Assembly (NCBI GenBank): GCA_963205105.1
Contig: CAUJJW010000026.1
Location: forward strand, 1-34,459
Direction of reading: 5' to 3'
Length of the DNA stretch: 34,459 nt
Source of the DNA: Verrucomicrobiota bacterium
GTDB lineage: Bacteria; Verrucomicrobiota; Verrucomicrobiia; Limisphaerales; CAIMTB01
Part shown: positions 1 to 9,905 of the stretch, piece by piece
How positions within the stretch are numbered: the stretch's first letter is position 1
How the letters are laid out: each line of letters opens with the position of its first letter
Made by a program: the position numbers and the translations under genes
Notes under the pieces: model-generated
Told to the model about the DNA's origin: nothing
The model's database searches: none
Seen by the model: only the letters and a program-made list of their open reading frames with translations

Positions 1-1228
1 GATTGCCGCTGGCTGTGCGGGCCGCAGGTCCGAGTTTGTCGTTCGGATCGACCACGAAGGCGGACGCGCCGGAAACACGCACCGTCCTCGCCCAGTCGGA
101 GCAGGTGGGTGACCGGAGGTCCCAGGCGTCGATGTTCTCGCCCAGGGACTTTCCGGTGACGGTTTTGCACGCGGTGTTCAGCACGCCGAGGCGCTTCAGT
201 TCGCCGAGAATGGTGTGGATGCCGCCGGCACGGTGGACGTCCTGGACGTGGTAATTGGAGGACGGCGAGACCTTGCAGACGCAGGGAATGCGGCGGGAGA
301 TGGCGTCGATGCGGGCGATGTCGTAGGGGATGCCGGCTTCGCGGGCGATGGCCAGGGTGTGCAGGATGGTGTTGGTGGACCCACCCATCGCGACATCCAG
401 CATGATGGCGTTGTCGAAGGCTTCGATCGTGGCGATGTCGCGGGGTTTGAGATCGCTTTCCACCAATCGAACAATGGCCTGGGCGGCCCGGGCGTAGAGG
501 GCTTCGCGTTCCTTGGAGACGGCGAGAATGGTGCCATTGCCAGGAAGCGCCATGCCCAGGGCTTCGCTGAGGCAGTTCATGGAATTGGCGGTGAACATGC
601 CGGAACACGATCCGCACGTCGGACATGCGGTCTGTTCGAGCTTGAGCAGTTCCGCCTCGGTCACCGAGCCGGTCTTGAGTCCGCCGACCGCCTTGAAGAC
701 CGAGATGAGGTCGGACTTGCCGGTGGCCGGCTGGAGGTGCGCGGCGAGGTCGTCATGGGTTGCTTGTTGGTCGGCGATCCCGGCCGCCATGGGGCCACCG
801 CTGACGAACACCGTCGGGATATTGCAGCGCATGGCCGCCATCAGCATTCCGGGCACGATCTTGTCGCAGTTCGGAATGCACACCATGCCATCGAAGCTAT
901 GCGCCATGATGACGGTCTCCACGGCGTCGGCGATGATCTCGCGAGAGGGCAGGGAATAGAGCATTCCCGAATGGCCCATGGCGATGCCGTCATCGACGCC
1001 GATGGTGTTGAAGATGAAGGGCACACCGCCGGCTTCGCGGACAAGGCGTTTGACCAGGTTGCCGACCTCATTGAGATGGGCGTGGCCGGGAATGCAGTCG
1101 GTGTAGGAATTCGCGATGGCGATGAAGGGCTTCTTGAAATCGTCCTCGGACTCGATGGAGCCGGTGGCACGAAGGAGGGAGCGGTGGGGCGCGCGTTCAA
1201 AACCCTTCTTGATGATATCGGAGCGCAT
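1..1228 (-). CDS. ilvD: Dihydroxy-acid dehydratase IlvD (partial, 3' end off window)
   Basis: Dehydrates 2,3-dihydroxy-isovalerate and 2,3-dihydroxy-3-methylvalerate in cytoplasmic valine, isoleucine and leucine synthesis. About 409 N-terminal residues of a usual ~560 are visible, and the frame is open to the left edge. It starts with ATG at 1228 as [20 protein letters not shown], a typical IlvD start. The Fe-S cysteine contexts are present: SYTDCIPGH (Cys45), IPNCDK and [16 protein letters not shown]. The [11 protein letters not shown] segment is also there, and the visible end reads [20 protein letters not shown]. No strong Shine-Dalgarno precedes the ATG. The gene is divergent from the M16 peptidase. 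Family assignment is secure; only the C-terminal part is unseen. Confidence 0.96.
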   Translation of the reverse strand, partial: MRSDIIKKGFERAPHRSLLRATGSIESEDDFKKPFIAIANSYTDCIPGHAHLNEVGNLVKRLVREAGGVPFIFNTIGVDDGIAMGHSGMLYSLPSREIIADAVETVIMAHSFDGMVCIPNCDKIVPGMLMAAMRCNIPTVFVSGGPMAAGIADQQATHDDLAAHLQPATGKSDLISVFKAVGGLKTGSVTEAELLKLEQTACPTCGSCSGMFTANSMNCLSEALGMALPGNGTILAVSKEREALYARAAQAIVRLVESDLKPRDIATIEAFDNAIMLDVAMGGSTNTILHTLAIAREAGIPYDIARIDAISRRIPCVCKVSPSSNYHVQDVHRAGGIHTILGELKRLGVLNTACKTVTGKSLGENIDAWDLRSPTCSDWARTVRVSGASAFVVDPNDKLGPAARTASGN

Positions 1229-1344
1229 GTTCGTGGGCGGGAGGTTACGGAAGGCAGCGCCCGGGGGAATCGGTTTTTTTTGGGCGGACCGTCGAACAGC
1301 CCACGGCTGCGACCGAGGATTCGGCCTTCCGGAACAGGCCGGGG
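1229..1344. promoter_or_regulatory. Divergent intergenic region, ilvD / M16 peptidase
   Basis: This 116-base gap must hold the start signals of both ilvD (minus) and the M16 peptidase (plus). A run of eight T lies at 1274-1281 after a GC-rich stretch. I could not pick convincing -35/-10 boxes, and no leucine or isoleucine leader peptide is evident. Confidence 0.35.
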
Positions 1345-3918
1345 ATGCGCAGACTATCCGGGATGTCGCAAGGTGACGTGTTTTCGGTGGCTGTGCCGGA
1401 CGCCCAGGTGTGCCGGTTGGATAACGGTTTGGTGGTGATCGTGCGCGAGGATCGCAGTGCGCCGGTGGTGTCCGCCCAGGCGTGGTGCCGGGCGGGGAGC
1501 GTGGACGAAGGTCGCTGGCTGGGTGCCGGTCTGTCTCATGTGCTGGAGCACATGCTCTTCAAGGGCACGACCACGCGCGGGGCTGGGCGCATCGATCAGG
1601 AGGTGCACGACGCCGGTGGGTACATGAACGCGTACACGTCGTTCGACCGAACCGTGTATTGGATCAGCGTTCCGAACACGGGCGGTCGGGTGGCGGTGGA
1701 TATTCTCTGCGACATCATGCAGAACGCCACACTGCCCGCCGACGAGCTGGTGAAGGAACTCGACGTGATCCGGCGCGAAATGGACATGTGCCATGACGAT
1801 CCCGGCCGCCGATCGAGCCGTCGCCTGTTCGAAACCGCCTACACCCGGAGCCCCTACCGCTACCCGGTGATCGGGTTGCCCGACATCTTCAACACCCTGA
1901 CCCGGGAGGACGTGGCGGCGTATTACCGGGCGAAGTACGCGCCCAACAACATCTTCTTCGTGGTGGTGGGCGATGTGAAGGCGTCGGATGTCATTGACCA
2001 AATCCGCACCGCGTTCGCGGAGACGAAGGCCCGGCCCGTGCCCATCGAGTTCCTGGTCGAAGAACCCCGGCAGACCGCCCCCCGCGAATCGGTGGACGAA
2101 GACTCCATTGAACTGGGTCACGTGCATGCCTCATGGCATATCCCGGAGCTTCGTCACCCCGATGTCCCGGCCCTGGACGTGTTGTCCGTCGTGCTGGGAA
2201 CCGGCCGGAGTTCCCGCCTGCACCGCGAGGTTCGCGAACGGGCCGGTCTGGTGCATTCGGTGGAGGCCTGGACGTACAACCCGGGCAGTCCCGGGCTGTT
2301 TGGAATCAGCACGGTTCTGGACGGTTCCCGCTTCGACGAGGCGAACGAGGCGATCCAAAAGGAAGTGGAACGGCTGAAGGGCGGGGGCGTGAGCCCCGAG
2401 GAACTCACCAAGGCGGTGAAGCAGATGGCCGCCGGAACTCTGGCCTCACGCAAGACCATGCAGGGCCAGGCCCAGGAACTGGGCGGAAGCTGGCTCGCCG
2501 TCGGCGACCTCGGGTTCTCGACCCGCTACCTGGCGGCGGTCGGCAAGGTGACAGCCGACGATCTCACCCGCGTGGCCCGGGCCTATCTCAATGACGAGAA
2601 TCGGACCTTGTGCGCCCTGCTCCCGAACGGCAGCCGGCCCAAGGTCGAAGTGCACGAGGTGGTGTCGGTGGTGTCGCCGATTCGAAAGATCACCCTTCCC
2701 AACGGCCTTCGGCTCCTGGTGAAGGAGGACCGTCGACTGCCCTTCGTGGAGTTTCGTGCGGTGCTGGGAGGCGGTGTGCTTGCCGAGACGGCGGCCGACA
2801 GCGGCATCACGGGGTTGATGACCAAAATGCTGCTGAAGGGGACCACCACGCGCTCCGCCGAACAGATAGCCATCGAGATCGAATCCGTCGGGGGCAGCCT
2901 CGACACCTACGCCGGCAACAACAGTTTCGGTGTGACGCTGGAGGTGCTTCGCAGTGATTTCGACGGCGCACTCGACCTGATGAGCGATGTCCTGCTTCGA
3001 CCCTCCTTCCCGAAGGACGAACTGGAGCGTGAACGGGACTATCAGCTGGCGGTGATCCGCGCCCAGAAGGATCAACTCCTCCAACTCGCGGCGCGCGCCA
3101 TGCGCAAGGGTTTGTTCGGCGAGCGGGGTTACGGCCTGGATGCCAGCGGCACCGAGGCCTCGGTCGAGGCGCTGACGCTGGACCAATTGCGGCAATTCCA
3201 TGCGCGTCTCACGGTTCCGGAGAACTGCGTCATGGCGATCTACGGCGATGTGGACGCCGATGCGGTCGAGCGGGCCGTCGAAAAGGCCTTTGGCGGTTGG
3301 AAGGCCACCGGTCTGCAACTCGCGCGGAACCTTCCCTTCGAAGCGATGACCGCTCCGATCCGGATTCAGGAGATGGCGGACAAAAAGCAGGCGGTGGTGG
3401 TGCTCGGGTTCCGCGGCGTCGAAATGACCGATCCCGACCGGTACGCGCTGGAATTGGTGCAAGAAGCGTGCAGCGACATGGGTTCCCGATTGTTCCTGCG
3501 CATCCGGGATGAATTGGGCCTGGCGTATTTTGTTGGCGCCCAGAATTTCATCGGGATCGCCCAGGGATACTTCAGTTTCTACGCCGGAACCGAGCACGCC
3601 AAGGTGTCGAAGGTCGTCGATGAATTCATGGAGGAAGTGAACTGTCTGCGGACCGGTGGGCTCACCACCGTCGAACTGCAACGGGCGAAGGCCAAGGTGA
3701 TCGGGCAACGCAAAATCGCCCGTCAGGATTTGGGTGGGTACGCGATGACCACGGCGTTGGACGAGCTCTACGGATTGGGATTCTCGTTCTCCGATGGCGA
3801 GGACGAGCGGTACTTGGCGGTGAGCGTCGAGGACACCATTCGGGTGGCCACGCAGTACCTGACGCCGGAGGCCCATGTGCTGTCGATTGTGCGGCCCCGT
3901 GTTGACTCAGCCGCGTAG
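1345..3918 (+). CDS. Tandem M16 family zinc metallopeptidase
   Basis: A pitrilysin/insulinase-family peptidase of 857 residues made of two M16 halves in one chain. The N-terminal half has the inverted zinc motif HVLEH (His65, Glu68, His69), with the third ligand Glu145 in the DVIRREMDM context, 76 residues later as the family expects. The C-terminal half (about 440-857) lacks HxxEH: the equivalent stretch reads [15 protein letters not shown]. It keeps the [16 protein letters not shown] substrate-binding segment typical of inactive partner domains. The likely role is degradation of peptides or misfolded exported protein. No clear signal peptide is seen at either ATG (1345 or 1363, MSQGDVF), so the location is uncertain. 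The first ATG has a short G-rich stretch before it; the second is equally possible. Confidence 0.93.
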   Translation: MRRLSGMSQGDVFSVAVPDAQVCRLDNGLVVIVREDRSAPVVSAQAWCRAGSVDEGRWLGAGLSHVLEHMLFKGTTTRGAGRIDQEVHDAGGYMNAYTSFDRTVYWISVPNTGGRVAVDILCDIMQNATLPADELVKELDVIRREMDMCHDDPGRRSSRRLFETAYTRSPYRYPVIGLPDIFNTLTREDVAAYYRAKYAPNNIFFVVVGDVKASDVIDQIRTAFAETKARPVPIEFLVEEPRQTAPRESVDEDSIELGHVHASWHIPELRHPDVPALDVLSVVLGTGRSSRLHREVRERAGLVHSVEAWTYNPGSPGLFGISTVLDGSRFDEANEAIQKEVERLKGGGVSPEELTKAVKQMAAGTLASRKTMQGQAQELGGSWLAVGDLGFSTRYLAAVGKVTADDLTRVARAYLNDENRTLCALLPNGSRPKVEVHEVVSVVSPIRKITLPNGLRLLVKEDRRLPFVEFRAVLGGGVLAETAADSGITGLMTKMLLKGTTTRSAEQIAIEIESVGGSLDTYAGNNSFGVTLEVLRSDFDGALDLMSDVLLRPSFPKDELERERDYQLAVIRAQKDQLLQLAARAMRKGLFGERGYGLDASGTEASVEALTLDQLRQFHARLTVPENCVMAIYGDVDADAVERAVEKAFGGWKATGLQLARNLPFEAMTAPIRIQEMADKKQAVVVLGFRGVEMTDPDRYALELVQEACSDMGSRLFLRIRDELGLAYFVGAQNFIGIAQGYFSFYAGTEHAKVSKVVDEFMEEVNCLRTGGLTTVELQRAKAKVIGQRKIARQDLGGYAMTTALDELYGLGFSFSDGEDERYLAVSVEDTIRVATQYLTPEAHVLSIVRPRVDSAA

Positions 3919-4023
3919 TCAGCGATGGACGGCGGTCATGAACGGCCTCATGAAAGGCCTTCCGGGGCTGGGTTTGGACAAACGATTTGCGCCGGAGGGG
4001 CTTGCCGGTACAGTTCGCGCGCT

Positions 4024-4623
4024 ATGGCGGACCAATCGAATCCAGGACTCACGTGGCTGATGTTTTCATTGCTGACGGTGGCGTCCTGGGGCGTGTACGG
4101 CGTTTTTCTCCACACCGGCCAGATGGGCATGGGAGACCCGGTGAACGGCCGGTACAAGGCGTTTCTGTTCGTGGGCATCGCCTACTTCATCACCGCGGTT
4201 CTCGCACCGGCGGCGTTGTTGTGGGCGAAGGGTGCTTCGTGGGTGTTTCCCGCCAAGGGCGCGTGGTGGTCGTTGATCGCGGGAATTGTGGGAGCCATCG
4301 GCGCTTTCGGGGTGTTGTTGGCCTTCGGCGCACAAGGGAAACCCGCGGCAGTTATGGCGATCGTCTTCGCCGGAGCCCCCATCGTGAACGCCATCGTCTC
4401 GCTGATGATGCATCCCCCCGCGGGTGGCTGGGGTGCCATCAAACCGCAGTTCTACCTGGGAATCCTGCTGGCGGCGGTGGGCGGTTGTCTGGTGACCTTT
4501 TTTAAGCCCGCCCCGGCCCCCGCCAAACCCGCCATGGCGCAAAAAGCCGCTCCCGCCTCGATGGGGCAATTCCAGATGCCGAACACCGGAGGCTCGTCCG
4601 GCCCGACGTCGCCCCGTTCCTAA
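4024..4623 (+). CDS. Half-size EamA/DMT-like membrane protein
   Basis: A 199-residue inner-membrane protein with five predicted membrane segments, roughly at residues 9-31, 43-66, 78-102, 107-130 and 142-162, followed by a proline- and alanine-rich cytoplasmic tail rich in KPAPAPAKPA-like repeats. Length and layout fit a single EamA repeat. Ordinary DMT transporters carry two such repeats in ~300 residues, so this one would have to dimerise or act with a partner. I chose ATG at 4024 (MADQSNPGLTWLM) rather than the upstream ATG at 3925 because residues before it are hydrophilic, low in complexity and unlike a membrane N-terminus. The next gene starts 18 bases after its stop in the same frame. 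The substrate is unknown. Confidence 0.75.
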   Translation: MADQSNPGLTWLMFSLLTVASWGVYGVFLHTGQMGMGDPVNGRYKAFLFVGIAYFITAVLAPAALLWAKGASWVFPAKGAWWSLIAGIVGAIGAFGVLLAFGAQGKPAAVMAIVFAGAPIVNAIVSLMMHPPAGGWGAIKPQFYLGILLAAVGGCLVTFFKPAPAPAKPAMAQKAAPASMGQFQMPNTGGSSGPTSPRS

Positions 4624-4641
4624 CGCCGGGAATGCCTGGCC

Positions 4642-5985
4642 GTGCCGGTTCCGGATTCACGTGAGGTGCTGGAGCACCAGCAACTGGAGCAGTTGCGGGT
4701 GCTGTTGGCGGCGGTGGGAGAGACCAATGCGTTTTACCGCGCCCGCTGGGCCGCCGCCGGCGTGTCGACGCCTGTCACGGGGCTGGCTGATTTTTCCGCG
4801 CGATTCCCTTTCACCCGGAAGCACGACCTGGTGGTCGATCAGCAGGAGCATCCACCCTACGGAAGCGACCTGACCTATCCCCTGGACCGTTACACCCGCT
4901 GTCACGGGACGAGCGGAAGCACCGGCCACCCTCTCCGCTGGCTGGACACCCCCGAGAGCTGGGCCTGGATGCTGGGACACTGGCGACGGGTGTACGAGGC
5001 GGCCGGCGTCGGGCCCGGCGATCGCGTGTTCTTCGCATTTTCCTTTGGCCCGTTCCTTGGCTTTTGGACCGCGTTCGAGGCGGCCATGCACCTGGGCTGT
5101 TTGTGCCTTCCGGGCGGCGGCATGACAACGGTGGCCAGGTTGCGATCGATTCTGGATCAGGAAGCGACCGTGCTGTGTTGCACGCCCACCTACGCCTTGC
5201 ACCTGGGTGAGGTGGCGCGGGCCGAGGGCATCGACCTTGGGCAGGGAAAGATCCGGCGGGTGATCGTGGCCGGTGAGCCGGGAGGCAGCGTGCCCGCCAT
5301 GCGGGCGGCAATCGAGGCCTGCTGGCCCGGCAGCCGGGTGATGGATCACCACGGCATGACCGAAGTGGGGCCGGTCAGTTATGGCTGTCCGAAACGTCCA
5401 GGAGTGCTCCATGTGCTCGAACAATCCTACCTCGCCGAAGTGGTGGATCCCCGCACCGGCCATCCAGTCGGCGAGGGCGTGCTCGGGGAACTGATTCTGA
5501 CCACCCTGGGACGGCTGGGATCACCGCTCATCCGCTATCGGACCGGTGACCTCGTGTGCCGCGTCATGGGCCGGAGCGACGGCCGATGCGCTTGCGGCAC
5601 GGTGGAAATGGCTCTTGAAGGGGGCGTGGTGGGGCGGGTCGACGACATGGTGGTCGTGCGTGGCGTGAATGTTTTTCCATCCGCAGTGGATGCGATCGTT
5701 CGGGGTTTGGGCGGGGTGGTGGAATACCGGGTCGAAGTGCGCAGCGTGGGTGCGCTGCTGGAACTGGGCTTGGAAGTGGAATTGGAACCGGGATCGGATC
5801 GGGAGTCGGCCGCAGCGCTGGAAGCGGCGCTGCAAACGCGCCTGGGTCTGAGGGTTCCGGTGACCGTGGTGGAGCCGGGGTCTCTTCCGAGGTCGGAATT
5901 GAAGGCCCGTCGCTGGGTGCGAACGGCGGCACCGGAGGGTCTGACGCGCACCGAAACGCATGGTGGTTCGAATGCGAAGCCTTGA
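4642..5985 (+). CDS. Phenylacetate-CoA ligase (PaaK)-like AMP-forming enzyme
   Basis: A 447-residue member of the adenylate-forming superfamily closest in pattern to PaaK/coenzyme F390 synthetase. Visible motifs are the P-loop-like TRCHGTSGSTGHPLRW (about residues 90-105), DHHGMTEVGPVSYGCP (motif A5 type), IRYRTGDLV (A7), GRVDDMVVVRGVNVFPSAV (A8 and hinge), and a C-terminal PRSELKARRW with the likely catalytic lysine. A CACG cysteine pair precedes the hinge. It starts at GTG 4642, because the only nearby ATG (4632) is out of frame. It is adjacent to and probably co-transcribed with the EamA-like gene. The acid activated cannot be told; an aryl acid or a carrier-bound acyl group is possible. 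Confidence 0.88.
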   Translation: MPVPDSREVLEHQQLEQLRVLLAAVGETNAFYRARWAAAGVSTPVTGLADFSARFPFTRKHDLVVDQQEHPPYGSDLTYPLDRYTRCHGTSGSTGHPLRWLDTPESWAWMLGHWRRVYEAAGVGPGDRVFFAFSFGPFLGFWTAFEAAMHLGCLCLPGGGMTTVARLRSILDQEATVLCCTPTYALHLGEVARAEGIDLGQGKIRRVIVAGEPGGSVPAMRAAIEACWPGSRVMDHHGMTEVGPVSYGCPKRPGVLHVLEQSYLAEVVDPRTGHPVGEGVLGELILTTLGRLGSPLIRYRTGDLVCRVMGRSDGRCACGTVEMALEGGVVGRVDDMVVVRGVNVFPSAVDAIVRGLGGVVEYRVEVRSVGALLELGLEVELEPGSDRESAAALEAALQTRLGLRVPVTVVEPGSLPRSELKARRWVRTAAPEGLTRTETHGGSNAKP

Positions 5986-6130
5986 ACCGGCACGACACCT
6001 GGACGGTTTCCACGGAATTTTGAACCCAACTAGCGGCTTGAGCCATGGGCTGGGGTGCGATGGAATTGAAGGACAGCGACGTCCCGGACGTCGGACTGGT
6101 AGTGTGAATGGATTCCGAAACCTAGAAACT

Positions 6131-6838
6131 ATGAAGCAAGGCCTCGTCCTGACCTCCCGTGTTCCTCTTCTTCTTGGTGCCGCCGCCGCCCTTTGGCTGG
6201 GGGCTCTCGCTGGCGAACTGACCGCCGCCGCGGCAGACAAGCCCTTGAAGCCATTGGTCCTGAAATTGCCCGAACCGACCCTGCGCGGCACGCCCGAGGA
6301 TCTCCCGGCCGGTCCGAACATCGACCCGCCGCCGAAGGAAGATCCGGCGCCGTTCATGGTTCCCGAAGGATCCAAGAACGTCAGCGAAGGCAAGACGGTG
6401 ACCAGCAGCGTTAAACCGTTCACCGGTGAGCTGAGCCAGTTGACCGATGGCAAGAAGGAGGCTTTTGACTCCGACGCCATCGAGATGCGCAGCGGCAGTC
6501 AGTGGGTCCAGGTGGATCTCGGCGCCGAACATGCCCTCCACGTGGTCGTGCTCTGGCATGATCACCGGTACATCCAGATCACCCGCGACGTCATCCTCCA
6601 GGTGTCGAATGATCCGGAGTTCAAGACGGGCGTGACCACGCTTTACAACAACGATTTCGACGACTCCTCGAAGCAGGGCGCGGGCAAGGACAAGGAATAC
6701 TTCGAGACGCGCTGGGGCCGGGTGGTGGATGCCAAGGGCATCAAGGCCCGCTACGTCCGCGGGTACAGCAAGGGCACCAGTCTGACCGCGCTGAATTGCT
6801 GGCAGGAAATTGAAGTCTACGGCACGCCGGGGCAGTAG
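6131..6838 (+). CDS. Secreted discoidin-like (F5/8 type C) protein
   Basis: A 235-residue exported protein. Residues 1-37 form a signal peptide: basic start, hydrophobic core LLLGAAAALWLGALAGEL, alanine-rich end. A proline-rich linker follows, then a beta-sandwich domain at about residues 85-232. That domain shows the discoidin pattern LSQLTDGKKEAFDSDAIEM, WVQVDLG near its middle, then VILQVSNDPEFKTGV and IKARYVRGYS. Such domains bind carbohydrate or surfaces. I chose ATG at 6131 because it gives a proper signal peptide; the open frame further upstream is non-coding in character. Eight bases separate it from the following GT39-like gene, so the two are probably one transcript. Confidence 0.8.
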   Translation: MKQGLVLTSRVPLLLGAAAALWLGALAGELTAAAADKPLKPLVLKLPEPTLRGTPEDLPAGPNIDPPPKEDPAPFMVPEGSKNVSEGKTVTSSVKPFTGELSQLTDGKKEAFDSDAIEMRSGSQWVQVDLGAEHALHVVVLWHDHRYIQITRDVILQVSNDPEFKTGVTTLYNNDFDDSSKQGAGKDKEYFETRWGRVVDAKGIKARYVRGYSKGTSLTALNCWQEIEVYGTPGQ

Positions 6839-6846
6839 GCCTCGCG

Positions 6847-8460
6847 ATGAACGTGCGGGCCGTCCTGGGTCTGGTTTTCGTGGTCGCCGTCGCGCTCGCG
6901 TTGCGCGTCGGCGACCTTGCTTTTCGGCCGCTGCACAACGATGAGGCGATCAACGCCGTCAAGTTGGAGAGACTGTGGACGACCGGCGAGTATCGCTATG
7001 ATCCCCACGAATATCACGGGCCGGTTCTCTACTACCTGGCCCTGCCGGTGGCCCGGGCTGCCGCGTGGTGGCAGGGATTGCCGGGAACTGGACCCGATGA
7101 AGCCGGGATGCGCTGGTTGATGGTGCTGGTGGGGGTTGCGTTGATTTTCATCCCAGCGTTGTGGCTGGAGGGGGTGGGGTGGAGGGCTTGGTGGATCTCG
7201 GGGCTGTGGATCGCGGTCTCGCCCGCGTTCGTCTACTACAGCCGCTACTTCATTCACGAACTGCTGCTCGTGCTTTTTTCAGCGGTGGCCATCGGGGCAG
7301 GTTGGCGTTACGCCAGTCGAGCGAGTGGTCTTTGGGCGACGGTGTTCGGCGCAAGCATCGCCATGATGTACGCCACGAAGGAAACCTTCGTGTTCAGTGT
7401 CCTGGCCATGGGCGTCGCAGCGGCTGGAGTCCTCATGTGGGAAGGTGGGTCCGGAGATGGTCCTCCGCCGCGGGGCGCCCGCCGATGGAGACGCATCTAC
7501 GACTGGGTGCGCTGGGTTCCGTTGTGGCATGGACTGCTCGCCATGGGCGGATTTCTGGTGGTCTGGGCGGTGTTTTTCACGTCGTTTTTCAGCAACCCCG
7601 GGGGCGCGATCGACTCGATCCGAACCTATGGCATCTGGCTGCAGCGTGCGGGTGGGGCGTCGCCGCATATCCACCCGTGGTGGTTCTACTGGGAACGCCT
7701 GGCTTGGTTTCAGGAGCGTGGCGGTCCTCTTTGGACCGAGGCAGCGGTGCTGGTGTTGGCGGTGGTGGGCGGAGTGTTTGCGGTGCGGGCGACCCGCATG
7801 GGCAATGCCGAGCGGCGGATGGCGAGGTTCCTGGTTCTCTACACCGGGGTGCTGGCTGTGGTGTACACGGTGCTACCCTACAAGACGCCGTGGTGCCTGC
7901 TGGGCTTCTATCACGGCGCCACCCTGCTCGCCGGGTTGGGGGTCCACGGCATGCTGGTGCGGCAACGCCATGCCCTCGTCTATGCCGCCATCGCCGGGGT
8001 GGTGATGGCCGCGGCTGCACACCTCGGTTGGCAGGCGTGGCGGGCGACCCGGGAGTACGCCGCCGATTTCAGAAACCCCTACGTCTACGGCCACACGTCC
8101 GCCGACATCACCAACCTGCTGGAACAGGTGCGTGAAGTTGCCGCCGCAGACCCGTCGGGACGTGGGGTCCGCTTGAACATCATGGCGCCGGACAGCAATT
8201 ACTGGCCGCTGCCCTGGTACCTTCGCGATTTCAGGCAGGTGGGATGGTGGGATCGGGTCCCGGAAGAGCCGTATGCGCCGATCATGGTGGTGGCCTCCCG
8301 GTTGAAGGCGGAATTCGAGGAAAAATCCAAGCAGGCATGGCTGATGGTGGGACTGTTTGAGCTTCGTCCCCGGTACTTCGTGGAACTCTATGTGGAGGCG
8401 GGTCTCTGGGAGCGTTTCCTGGCGGCCAGGCGGGCGGCGCGCGCGGCGGAGGGTGGTTGA
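6847..8460 (+). CDS. Agl23/GT39-like polytopic membrane protein (TIGR03663 type)
   Basis: A 537-residue integral membrane protein with about eleven to twelve hydrophobic segments. The N-terminal region reads RPLHNDEAINAVKLERLW followed by YDPHEYHGPVLYYL. This is the acidic first-loop signature of the flippase activity-associated family around Agl23, related to the ArnT/PMT glycosyltransferases of GT39, where the Asp-Glu pair sits at the catalytic site. A soluble C-terminal domain (about residues 400-537) contains DSNYWPLPWYLRD. By family it would transfer sugar from a polyprenyl carrier to a surface glycan or protein. No donor or acceptor can be named. It lies just downstream of the discoidin-like gene. 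Confidence 0.82.
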   Translation: MNVRAVLGLVFVVAVALALRVGDLAFRPLHNDEAINAVKLERLWTTGEYRYDPHEYHGPVLYYLALPVARAAAWWQGLPGTGPDEAGMRWLMVLVGVALIFIPALWLEGVGWRAWWISGLWIAVSPAFVYYSRYFIHELLLVLFSAVAIGAGWRYASRASGLWATVFGASIAMMYATKETFVFSVLAMGVAAAGVLMWEGGSGDGPPPRGARRWRRIYDWVRWVPLWHGLLAMGGFLVVWAVFFTSFFSNPGGAIDSIRTYGIWLQRAGGASPHIHPWWFYWERLAWFQERGGPLWTEAAVLVLAVVGGVFAVRATRMGNAERRMARFLVLYTGVLAVVYTVLPYKTPWCLLGFYHGATLLAGLGVHGMLVRQRHALVYAAIAGVVMAAAAHLGWQAWRATREYAADFRNPYVYGHTSADITNLLEQVREVAAADPSGRGVRLNIMAPDSNYWPLPWYLRDFRQVGWWDRVPEEPYAPIMVVASRLKAEFEEKSKQAWLMVGLFELRPRYFVELYVEAGLWERFLAARRAARAAEGG

Positions 8461-8610
8461 GGGGATGTTCTGCGGCTGCTTCGAACCGTCGCTTCGGACA
8501 TTCGCGGAATTGATGCGGTGCCGTCTTGAGATTGTCACCGGCGTTGCGGATGGTGTCGCCGTCCTCAGCGGACGGACCGAGCTGGAACTGCTGGGGAAAC
8601 GAAGCACTGC

Positions 8611-9891
8611 GTGTCGTCCGAGCGAGCTATTGCCACGGAAAACAACGCCTTCCCCTCCGGATGGCGTGCCGGGTTGTATTTGGCGACCCTGGTGCTGGGG
8701 TACATCGGCATTTATATCTGCCGGAAGAATTTCTCCGTCGCGATCCCGTTGATTCGCGAGGAGTTCAAGGTGAGCAAGGAGGCAATCGGCGAGTTGGCCA
8801 GCCTGAGCACGCTTGCCTACATGGTCGGCAAGGTGGCCTTCGGACCGATCATCGATCGGTTGGGCGGACGGGTCTGTTTCCTGGTCAGCCTGGCATTGGT
8901 GGCTTTGTTTGGCGGGCTCGGAGCGTTCGTTCCTTCTCTCGGTGGGCTGACTCTGGCTTACAGCCTGAACCGGTTGGCTGGGGCTGGGGGTTGGGGCGCC
9001 ATGGTCAAACTGGTCCCTGACTGGTTCGCCGAGCGTTCGCGGGCGTTCGCGTTTGCCGTCCTGTCGCTCAGCTTCGTGTTCGGCGGGGTGATCGCCACTC
9101 TCCTGGCGGGTTGGATCGCCGGGGCGAGCCAGGGAAACTGGCGCTGGGTCATGGGAGGACCCGCCATCGTGCTGTTTGGGATTCTCCTCCTGTGCTGGGT
9201 CATCCTGCCTCGAACTCCCGAAACCCCTGGTGCTAACGGTTCAGCGATATCCCAGTCCAAGGGCCAGTTCCGCTGGATCCAGGTCCAGGAACTGTTCAGC
9301 ACCCGCCAATTCTGGGTGGTCTGCGCTCTCAGTTTCACGCTGACCCTGCTGCGGGAGACCTTCAACACCTGGACCGTCGATTTCTTCAAGACGGAAGGTG
9401 GCCCGGAAGTCTCCCACCGGATTGCTGCCTTTCTATCGACGCCGTTCGACGCCTGTGGCGCCGTGGGCATCCTCCTGCTCGGATGGGTCTTTGGGCGCGT
9501 CACACCGCGCCAGCGCAAGATCCTGCTGTTCGTGATCCTGGCGGCTTTGGGCGGAGTGCTTTTCCTCCTGCCATCCCTGGCGCGGCAGGGTTTGTGGGTC
9601 GCCACCGCCGCGGTGGGCCTGGTGGGATTCCTCACCTATGGGCCGTACAGCCTTCTCGCCGGCGTGCTCTCCCTTGAGATTCGAGGCCGCGAATACGTTG
9701 CCACCGTGGCGGGCTTGGTGGATGCGACCGGCTATCTGGCGGCGGTCCTGGCGGGTGCACAGTTTGGCCGCCTGCTGGACGTGGGGGGCTACGCCCTGGC
9801 ATTTCCTTGCCTGGCATTTTTAGCGCTGATTTCGGCAGTTCTTTGCCTATTTTTGTATCCAGCTGCGAGACGTGAGGTGGCTGTTGGTTAG
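8611..9891 (+). CDS. MFS transporter, organophosphate:Pi antiporter (OPA) family
   Basis: A 426-residue major facilitator protein with twelve membrane segments. It carries the OPA-family signature YIGIYICRKNFSVAIPLI with Arg38, and a second arginine in TLLRETFNTW (Arg248). These match in context the two phosphate-binding arginines of GlpT (Arg45 and Arg269). The family exchanges an organic phosphate for inorganic phosphate. The loop motif GPIIDRLGGR also fits MFS. It starts at GTG 8611. The HAD hydrolase begins 14 bases after its stop, so the imported compound is probably that enzyme's substrate or a precursor. The substrate itself (sugar phosphate, glycerol phosphate or phosphonate) is not shown by sequence. 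Confidence 0.88.
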   Translation: MSSERAIATENNAFPSGWRAGLYLATLVLGYIGIYICRKNFSVAIPLIREEFKVSKEAIGELASLSTLAYMVGKVAFGPIIDRLGGRVCFLVSLALVALFGGLGAFVPSLGGLTLAYSLNRLAGAGGWGAMVKLVPDWFAERSRAFAFAVLSLSFVFGGVIATLLAGWIAGASQGNWRWVMGGPAIVLFGILLLCWVILPRTPETPGANGSAISQSKGQFRWIQVQELFSTRQFWVVCALSFTLTLLRETFNTWTVDFFKTEGGPEVSHRIAAFLSTPFDACGAVGILLLGWVFGRVTPRQRKILLFVILAALGGVLFLLPSLARQGLWVATAAVGLVGFLTYGPYSLLAGVLSLEIRGREYVATVAGLVDATGYLAAVLAGAQFGRLLDVGGYALAFPCLAFLALISAVLCLFLYPAARREVAVG

Positions 9892-9905
9892 ATAGCATCA
9901 TCGCC

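Noticed and set aside
1274..1281. T8 run as a terminator
   Set aside because: It lies between divergent genes where no transcript should end, and no stable stem directly precedes it.
215..1438. 407-codon ORF on the plus strand
   Set aside because: It is antisense to ilvD, whose minus frame carries all the family motifs. Gly/Asp/Val-rich composition is typical of a shadow frame in GC-rich DNA.
2446..3876. 476-codon minus ORF
   Set aside because: It lies opposite the M16 peptidase, is His/Gln/Arg-rich and has no domain pattern.
6077..6093. Hairpin CGACGTC-CCG-GACGTCG upstream of the discoidin gene as an operator or terminator
   Set aside because: A 7-base stem with a 3-base loop and no T run. 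It may be chance in GC-rich DNA, so I did not list it.
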